A DNA stretch of 64,000 bases from Chthoniobacter flavus Ellin428. GTDB lineage: Bacteria > Verrucomicrobiota > Verrucomicrobiia > Chthoniobacterales > Chthoniobacteraceae. The DNA lies in contig NZ_ABVL01000018.1 of the NCBI RefSeq assembly GCF_000173075.1, forward strand, positions 86,076-150,075, in the 5' to 3' direction. The notes under the pieces were generated by a model. That model made no database searches and had not been told where the DNA came from. It saw only the letters and a list, made by a program, of their open reading frames with translations. Positions within the stretch are counted from its first letter, which is position 1. Each line of letters begins with the position of its first letter. Below, one piece after another: positions 58,830 to 64,000 of this stretch. A program made the position numbers and the translations under genes.

Positions 58830-60053
58830 CTATTCGCGCCAAACCCAACGTCGCGCTTTCATTTCGAAACGCGGAAGGGTGTGTTCCGCCACACGCGTGA
58901 CGGGAATACGCAGGGAAAATGTCGAGGTTAGCGCGCGCTCCAGTTTTTTCGCCGCGCCGTCGTCCGGGCTTTCGATTTGCACTTCGACTTCGGTCAAGGT
59001 GTTGCGCCGGCTGATCTCCACCCGATACTCGTCGATCTCCGGCACGAGCCGCACCGCGGAATCGAAAGCCGCGGGATACAAATTCACGCCGCGCACCACG
59101 ACCATGTCGTCGGCGCGCCCGATGATCCCGCCCGCCAAGGCAAACCCCGGTTCCTGTTCCGCGCGCCGCACCAGATCCCCCGTGCGATAACGCAGCAGCG
59201 GACACGCCGCCCGCCCCAGCGTAGTCAGCACCAATTCCCCCACCTCACCTGGCGTCACCGCTTCGCCCGTTTCCGGCCGGATGATTTCCGCAAAGTAAGA
59301 ATCCTCGATGATGTGCAGCAGATCGGCCCGCTCCGGTGTCTGGTAAGCCGTCGGCCCCACCTCGGTCATGCCGTAATGATCGAGCACCTGCGCCCCGTGC
59401 CACGCCTCGGTGATCCGCCGCCGCACTTCGGGCACGCTCCCGCCGGTCTCCCCGGCGACGATGATCTTCTTCACCGCCGCCTGGCGAAGGTCGATGTCCT
59501 CTTCCTTCGCCGCCTGCGCGAGACGCAGCGCATAAGTAGGCGTGCAACACAGCACATTCGCCTGATGCTGGATCATCGCCCGCACGCGCGCCGCGCTCCC
59601 GAGCCCACCGCCCGGGATGCCGAGGTAGCCGCACTTCGCCGCGGCATCGAAGGCCGTCCAAAAACCGAGGAACGGCCCAAAGGAAAACGCGAAATAAATG
59701 CGATCCCCCGGCTCCAGCCCACCGCCCTGGTAAATGGCCGCCCAATTACCGAGCATCCACTGCCAACTCTCCGGCGTATCGAGAATGACGAGCGGCCGCG
59801 CAGTCGTGCCGCTCGTCTGGCAAAAGCGCGTATAGCGCTCCAGCGGATAGGTGTGATTCGTGCCGTAAGGCGCGTGCGCCGCCTGATCGACGACCAGATC
59901 CTGCTTATGCGTGAAGCTCACCCGCCGGGAGAATTCCTCCAGCGAAGTGATCGCCCGCGCCTCCACACCATCCGCCTCGAAGCGTCTGGTGTAGAAGCGA
60001 TTGCCGGGCGTGAGTTCCGCGAGCAGCGCGCGCAGTCGCTCGATCTGGCTCAT
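58830..60053 (-). CDS. PaaK-like AMP-dependent (phenylacetate-CoA-type) ligase
   Basis: A 407-residue adenylate-forming enzyme of the phenylacetate-CoA ligase group. FCQTSGTTARPLVI is the P-loop-like motif, HYGMTEVGPT the central motif, and YRTGDLVRR with the late KARRWVWRE the C-terminal catalytic part. Members activate aryl or fatty acids as acyl-AMP and often transfer them to CoA or a carrier protein. A thioesterase gene lies nearby in the same direction, which suggests acyl-CoA metabolism; the acid is not known. Start at 60053. Confidence 0.85.
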   Translation of the reverse strand: MSQIERLRALLAELTPGNRFYTRRFEADGVEARAITSLEEFSRRVSFTHKQDLVVDQAAHAPYGTNHTYPLERYTRFCQTSGTTARPLVILDTPESWQWMLGNWAAIYQGGGLEPGDRIYFAFSFGPFLGFWTAFDAAAKCGYLGIPGGGLGSAARVRAMIQHQANVLCCTPTYALRLAQAAKEEDIDLRQAAVKKIIVAGETGGSVPEVRRRITEAWHGAQVLDHYGMTEVGPTAYQTPERADLLHIIEDSYFAEIIRPETGEAVTPGEVGELVLTTLGRAACPLLRYRTGDLVRRAEQEPGFALAGGIIGRADDMVVVRGVNLYPAAFDSAVRLVPEIDEYRVEISRRNTLTEVEVQIESPDDGAAKKLERALTSTFSLRIPVTRVAEHTLPRFEMKARRWVWRE

Positions 60054-60092
60054 GGAGCGGCGAGGGGGCTTCCGCTGGACAGATTCCCGGAA

Positions 60093-60692
60093 CTAGGCCT
60101 TTTGCTCCGCGGGAGCCTTTTGCTCGGTCGCGGCTTTTTGCTCAGCCGGAGACTGTGCGGGAACCGTCGCCGCCGCCGGCTTGTGCCCATGCGGGGGCGC
60201 GGGCTTGAATTTCGTCACCAAGGCGCCACCGAGAACGGCGCACACCATGCCGATCCAGAACGGAATCGGAACGCTCGCCCAGCCACCCGCCGGCGGCTTG
60301 ACGGCCAGGGCGATGATCGCATTCACCACCGGCGCACCGGCGAAGATGATGGTCATGACGACCGCCGGGTTCCCCTTCGCCCCAAAGGCGAGCAACGCAC
60401 CGAGCGCGCCGACGGCGCCGACGATGCCCGCGATGAGCGACAGGGCCATGCCCTTCACCGGGTAGTCCCAGTTCGCACCACTAAACACGAGGATGAGCAA
60501 GGGCGCGAGCACGGCGGCCAGGAAGTAGGCGATGCCGACGAAGAGGAAAGCTTTGATCCGCCCGTTGGCCGGGTCGTGCATCCCTTCGGAACCCGTGGCG
60601 AGAAAGATGCCATAGGTGCCCCAGCAAAAGACGGTCAGCATGGCAAAGGAGAGCCAGGGAGCGGAAGATTGAGCAGCAGATGTAGGTGGCAT
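60093..60692 (-). CDS. DMT/EamA-like membrane protein with AEQKA repeat tail
   Basis: A 199-residue protein with about five hydrophobic helices (FAMLTVFCWGTYGIFLATG, FLFVGIAYFLAAVLAPLLIL, ALSLIAGIVGAVGALGALLAF, VVMTIIFAGAPVVNAIIALA, PFWIGMVCAVLGGALVT). The first helix motif FCWGTYG resembles sugar/DMT-type transporters. The C-terminal 20 residues repeat an (A/P)xEQKA unit three times and look disordered. About half the size of a full EamA transporter, so it may dimerise. Function unknown. Confidence 0.65.
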   Translation of the reverse strand: MPPTSAAQSSAPWLSFAMLTVFCWGTYGIFLATGSEGMHDPANGRIKAFLFVGIAYFLAAVLAPLLILVFSGANWDYPVKGMALSLIAGIVGAVGALGALLAFGAKGNPAVVMTIIFAGAPVVNAIIALAVKPPAGGWASVPIPFWIGMVCAVLGGALVTKFKPAPPHGHKPAAATVPAQSPAEQKAATEQKAPAEQKA

Positions 60693-60728
60693 GATGTGAT
60701 GTAGTGGTAGAGTGGAGTGGTTTGAAAA

Positions 60729-61184
60729 TCAGGCTGCCGCCGGAGTTCTTAGGAGTTCCGGAGGAGCAGCGGAAATCTTGGCCCGAATGCGATCGGGAAT
60801 CAGCACTGGCACGAGCTTGCCGGTCGTCTTGTCCACCGTAGTGCAGACCGCGGCGACATTGCCCCGCGCGACCTCGGTGCCGTCGCCCACCTTGCGGAAA
60901 ATGAACTGGTAACGGATTGAACGGCTGCGCACTTCGGCGACGATGAGATGAATTTCGACTTCTTCCTCGAACCGCAACGGCGCCCGGTAATCGCACGAAG
61001 CGCTGACCCGCGGCCAACCGATCGTCGCATCCTCTTCCACCTCATGAATGGTGAAGCCGAGCGACCGGAAGAAGGCGTGTTCGGCCGCCTCCATCATCCG
61101 GAAGAAATTGGAAAAGTGCATGATGCCTGCCATGTCAGTTTCCGCAAATTCCACGCGGCGGGTGTGCTTGAATTCGTAAGGCAT
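60729..61184 (-). CDS. hotdog-fold acyl-CoA thioesterase (4HBT family)
   Basis: A 151-residue 4-hydroxybenzoyl-CoA-thioesterase-like protein. RRVEFAETDMAGIMHFSNFFRMMEAAEHAF carries the catalytic Asp and the HFSNF helix start; DYRAPLRFEEEVEI and IRYQFIFRK are the central strands. Such enzymes (YbgC type) cleave small acyl-CoAs. It lies 12 bases from the glycosyltransferase gene on the same strand. Confidence 0.88.
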   Translation of the reverse strand: MPYEFKHTRRVEFAETDMAGIMHFSNFFRMMEAAEHAFFRSLGFTIHEVEEDATIGWPRVSASCDYRAPLRFEEEVEIHLIVAEVRSRSIRYQFIFRKVGDGTEVARGNVAAVCTTVDKTTGKLVPVLIPDRIRAKISAAPPELLRTPAAA

Positions 61185-61195
61185 TGGCGCGGAAG

Positions 61196-62527
61196 TTAAT
61201 GGACTGGTTGCGGCGCGTCTATCATTTCGCGCGTCGTTGCCACCAAACGTTCCGCCAAACGACCGATGGTGTATTCTCGCTGGACCGCCGCACGGCCGCT
61301 CTCGCCCATGGCACGGGCCTTTTCTGGGGCGGCCAGGAGCGATTCAAGGGCCTCGGCCAGGCGCTCCGTACTGTCGGCGTCCGCCGTCCCCAAATTGAAA
61401 AGCGTACCCCCGCCAGTGCCTTCGATGATTTCCGGAAAAGCGGCGGCATTCGGCAGGATCGCAGGCACGCCGGCGGCCAGGGCCTCGATCACGTACATGC
61501 CAAAGGCCTCCCCATACGTAGCAGGCACGGAAAAGAGGGTCAGGCCCTCCAGGAAAGCGATTTTCTCTTCGCGGCTCACGTTGGGATACCACTCGACGCT
61601 GCCTTCACACCCGGCCTCACGCAAACGCACCTTCAAGGTGTCCACGTAACGCGCATCCGCCTCGGTCATGGAGCCGGCACAGCGGAGCTTCAATTCGGGG
61701 AAACGGCCACGCTTTTTCAACGCAATGAACGCATCGACCAGCAGACCCAAACCCTTGCCCGGAATGAAGCGCGCGAGATAGCCGATCACGTGCTCCGGGC
61801 GGGAGGATGTGCCCACATAGCCATCCAGCGAAATGCCATTGGGGATGATCTGGATGAGCCGTTCGCGATCGGTGGCCGTCCAACCGCTGCGGTTGGCCAT
61901 GAGTTCGCCAAAGTATTGGCTCGGGGCGATCCAGCGATCGGCATCGCGCATGCGCTCGCCGAGGAGCTTCCAGACACGTTCGGTCCACGGTGCGCCAAGG
62001 CCGTCGATGAAAGCGTCCTCGCCCTGCAAAAAGCCGATGACCGGCACGCCCAGTTCGGCCTTGAGCCGCCGCGCCATACCCGCCTGCAGTGCGGTGGAAA
62101 GCCAGATGGCATCGGGCCGGGCGTGCTCGCGCAACCAGGCGATGAGTTCTTCGATCTCCGAGGCCTGATTCCCCTGCTCGCCTTCCAACATCGAAATGGT
62201 GAGCTTCGCCACATCCGGCCCACCGGTGCGCGCAGCCGCTTTCCCGGCGACCAGACGCAACAAAGCACGACTGGAAAGCAACCGATCCAGCCAGCGCGGC
62301 ATGTGGCGCAGCCACGGCACTTTTTCCCGCAGGTAGGTGCTCACGCCGCCGAAGAAGATCGGCGTATCCGGGCTGGCCGCGTCTTCGTCGAGCGTCAGCG
62401 GCAGATACATCGGCAGCATCAGAGCGTCGTGCCCTTGCCGGTGCAATTCCTTGGCCAGCGCATTATCGCGCATGCAAACGCCGCAGTGATAGCTGCCGGT
62501 TCCAGGCGTGAGCAGGACGATCTTCAT
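61196..62527 (-). CDS. GT-B glycosyltransferase (family 4-like)
   Basis: A 443-residue retaining glycosyltransferase. The N-terminal Rossmann domain has LLTPGTGSYHCGVCMRDNALAKELHRQGHD; the C-terminal donor domain has IPNGISLDGY, IGYLARFIPGKGLGLLVDAF and EAFGMYVIEALAAGVPAI with the E-x7-E pair. The acceptor is unknown. The Cys-rich stretch HCGVCMRD close to the N-terminus recurs in a subgroup of such proteins. It lies 7 bases from the PQQ-type propeller gene on the same strand. Confidence 0.87.
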   Translation of the reverse strand: MKIVLLTPGTGSYHCGVCMRDNALAKELHRQGHDALMLPMYLPLTLDEDAASPDTPIFFGGVSTYLREKVPWLRHMPRWLDRLLSSRALLRLVAGKAAARTGGPDVAKLTISMLEGEQGNQASEIEELIAWLREHARPDAIWLSTALQAGMARRLKAELGVPVIGFLQGEDAFIDGLGAPWTERVWKLLGERMRDADRWIAPSQYFGELMANRSGWTATDRERLIQIIPNGISLDGYVGTSSRPEHVIGYLARFIPGKGLGLLVDAFIALKKRGRFPELKLRCAGSMTEADARYVDTLKVRLREAGCEGSVEWYPNVSREEKIAFLEGLTLFSVPATYGEAFGMYVIEALAAGVPAILPNAAAFPEIIEGTGGGTLFNLGTADADSTERLAEALESLLAAPEKARAMGESGRAAVQREYTIGRLAERLVATTREMIDAPQPVH

Positions 62528-62534
62528 GCAAGGA

Positions 62535-63929
62535 CTACTGACCGCGAAGATCGTAGCAAATCAACCGCGGCTTGCTGTTCTGGCTGCCCGGCTGGTTCTG
62601 GCAAATGAAAAGGCGACCGTCGCTCAAGGCCGGCGGGGTCCAGCTTTCCGGTGCGTTGAAGAGCTTTGCCGCGGCGGTGATCTTCGCGCCCTTGGGCGTG
62701 AGATCGAGCCACGCCAGGTCGCCATTTTCCCCCAAGGCGAGGAAAGCGCCATCCGCGCGGAGCAACGAGCCACGCTGGTATTTGCTGCCGAGATCGTCGC
62801 GCCACAGTTCGCGCCCGCTGGCCGCTTCATAGCAGACCAGGTCCGCATTCTGCGGATGCTGTCCGGCGAATCCGTAGAAGTGCCCTTGAAATGCGACCGC
62901 AGAAGTCACGTAAGTATCGAATTTGCGCGCCCGCCAGGCCACCTTCGCAGTGAAATCCGGTGCAATCTCCACGCAAGCGCCGCCCTCGGTGTACGCCTCG
63001 GCGACGAAGACGTCATTGCCCGAAATCACTGGCGCGGAAATGCTCACGCTGGCAAACATGCGCGCGCGATGCGGCGTGGCGCTGAGCACCTGGCCATTGG
63101 CAGCATCGATAACCAGCAAGCCACCGGTCGGCGGATCGGCCATCCCGCCTTGAAAAGCGAGCACGCACTCGCGCCCGTAAAACTGGGCCGGCACCGGCGA
63201 GGAGTAGCTCGATCCCCACGGATATTTCGCCGCCCACACTTCGCGCCCGGTTTGCTTGTCGAGCGCGACGACGGATTTCTGGTCCTCGGTGCCGAGCGGT
63301 ACGATGAGCTTGTCGCCCATGACCAGCGGCGTGCCGCCCTGACCGAAAAAGGTGGGCAACAGGCGATAATCATTCGCCAACTCCTTCTTCCACTTCACCG
63401 CACCGGTCGCGAGATCCAACGCCTGGAGCGTGCCCTTGATGCCCAGGGTGTAAACCACGCCGGCATCGATGACCGGGCTCGTCCGCGGCCCTGGACCGGC
63501 GCCGTACTGCGATTGATAATCCGCGGAGTAACTCACCCGCCACAACCGCTTGCCGCTCGCGGCATCGAGGCAATCGACGTCTTCATCTCCATCGAGCGCG
63601 TGAAAGAGCACGACCTTCCCTCCGGCAATCGCCGGACCGGTGTGGCCATCGCCCTTCTCATATTCCCACAGCTTGCGCGGACCTTCCTTCGGCCATTGGT
63701 GAAGAAGCTTCGTCTCCGCCGAAGAGCTGTCGTTGTTCGGCCCGAGAAAGCGCGGCCAGTCCGCGGCACAAGCAGACGCGCCGGCCAAGACGAGCGCTGC
63801 CAAGCCGAGGACTACGAAATGCTTCGCGCTTCGAGCCAGCGAGCGAACGACGCTTGCGTTCTTGGAGTGCGCCAGTCCCCTGGCGCTTTGGGAATCGGTC
63901 ATCGAAAAGCGCCAGAGCGCCTCAAACAT
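62535..63929 (-). CDS. exported PQQ-type beta-propeller protein (BamB-like repeats)
   Basis: A 464-residue exported protein. A signal region (HFVVLGLAALVLAGASACAADWPRF, about 37-61) precedes repeated propeller blades, each carrying a D-x-x-TG-x-x-W-type motif (LDLATGAVKW, LDKQTGREVW, YEAASGRELW). The opening WPRFLGPNND is typical of the planctomycete/verrucomicrobial PQQ-like family, most members of which have no proven quinoprotein activity. The ATG at 63929 overlaps the end of an upstream gene by 8 bases; the ATG at 63902 is the alternative. Confidence 0.8.
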   Translation of the reverse strand: MFEALWRFSMTDSQSARGLAHSKNASVVRSLARSAKHFVVLGLAALVLAGASACAADWPRFLGPNNDSSSAETKLLHQWPKEGPRKLWEYEKGDGHTGPAIAGGKVVLFHALDGDEDVDCLDAASGKRLWRVSYSADYQSQYGAGPGPRTSPVIDAGVVYTLGIKGTLQALDLATGAVKWKKELANDYRLLPTFFGQGGTPLVMGDKLIVPLGTEDQKSVVALDKQTGREVWAAKYPWGSSYSSPVPAQFYGRECVLAFQGGMADPPTGGLLVIDAANGQVLSATPHRARMFASVSISAPVISGNDVFVAEAYTEGGACVEIAPDFTAKVAWRARKFDTYVTSAVAFQGHFYGFAGQHPQNADLVCYEAASGRELWRDDLGSKYQRGSLLRADGAFLALGENGDLAWLDLTPKGAKITAAAKLFNAPESWTPPALSDGRLFICQNQPGSQNSKPRLICYDLRGQ

Positions 63930-64000
63930 TGCGCAGTTCTTCCATGGCTGCGACGAAGTCGCTGCGTTGGCGCGGAAGGTTGTCCCGGAGGGACAAAGGA
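63922..64000 (-). CDS. 3' end of an upstream gene, cut by the window edge
   Basis: On the minus strand the frame from 64000 runs open for 25 codons to a TGA at 63924-63922, overlapping the propeller gene start by 8 bases. The last residues read DFVAAMEELRNV. The overlap and the open frame suggest an operon partner of the propeller gene. Too short to identify. Confidence 0.45.
   Translation of the reverse strand, partial: PLSLRDNLPRQRSDFVAAMEELRNV

Overview
This 64 kb window is GC-rich bacterial chromosome, most probably from a Verrucomicrobiota genome (Chthoniobacterales/Opitutales-like). That placement is inferred from gene content: RsbRST stressosome genes, PP2C-Ser/Thr kinase fusions, a DUF4912 protein, a NasA/DmsC-type nitrate assimilation set, and intergenic palindromes of a kind common in that phylum. 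I saw no rRNA, tRNA, CRISPR array, transposase or prophage.

Layout. 0.1-4.3 kb: two membrane proteins of unknown function, a double-domain glycosyltransferase overlapping a polysaccharide pyruvyl transferase, and an ABM-type monooxygenase. 4.5-8.0 kb: a tightly overlapped stressosome operon (rsbR, rsbS, rsbT, an HATPase-PP2C fusion, a soluble histidine kinase). 8.1-18.5 kb: a carbon-utilisation region with an ACS-type MFS transporter, a divergent enolase translationally coupled to an APH-fold kinase, a secreted GH28-like beta-helix enzyme, and a four-gene sugar-acid operon (Fe-ADH, ALDH, IlvD/Edd dehydratase, SDR).

18.6-33 kb: a nitrate assimilation island read on the minus strand: narK, a PP2C-kinase, a CysJ-like flavoprotein, nirA, an Fe-S/DmsC electron-transfer subunit (with an apparent frameshift) and nasA. 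It is preceded by a porin, a NasS/NrtA-like nitrate-binding protein and a divergent LysR regulator. The likely scheme is porin and NarK for uptake, quinol electrons through DmsC/Fe-S to NasA, NADPH electrons through the flavoprotein to NirA, and control by the kinase-phosphatase, the NasS-like protein and LysR.

33-44 kb: threonine aldolase, a GATase-like/DUF fusion, PII, an SMR-type protein, a second PP2C-kinase, an APC permease with a large insertion, a tyrosine recombinase and a DUF4912 protein. 44-54.7 kb: hisF, a beta-barrel protein, a Rieske lipoprotein, a divergent folP, hisJ, pta plus a separate BioD/DRTGG protein, PBP2, a TatD-family hydrolase with a small partner, and a cytochrome b562-like protein. 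54.9-64 kb: an ABC export pair, a PaaK-like ligase, a DMT-like membrane protein, a thioesterase, a GT4 glycosyltransferase and a PQQ-type propeller protein.

The most striking non-coding signal is a set of eight long intergenic inverted repeats, each at the 3' end of at least one gene. Several have low-complexity, internally periodic arms, and one is nested four levels deep. The most interesting coding signals are the active-site-altered enolase coupled to a small-molecule kinase, the stressosome operon that ends in a histidine kinase, and the kinase-phosphatase inside the nitrate operon.
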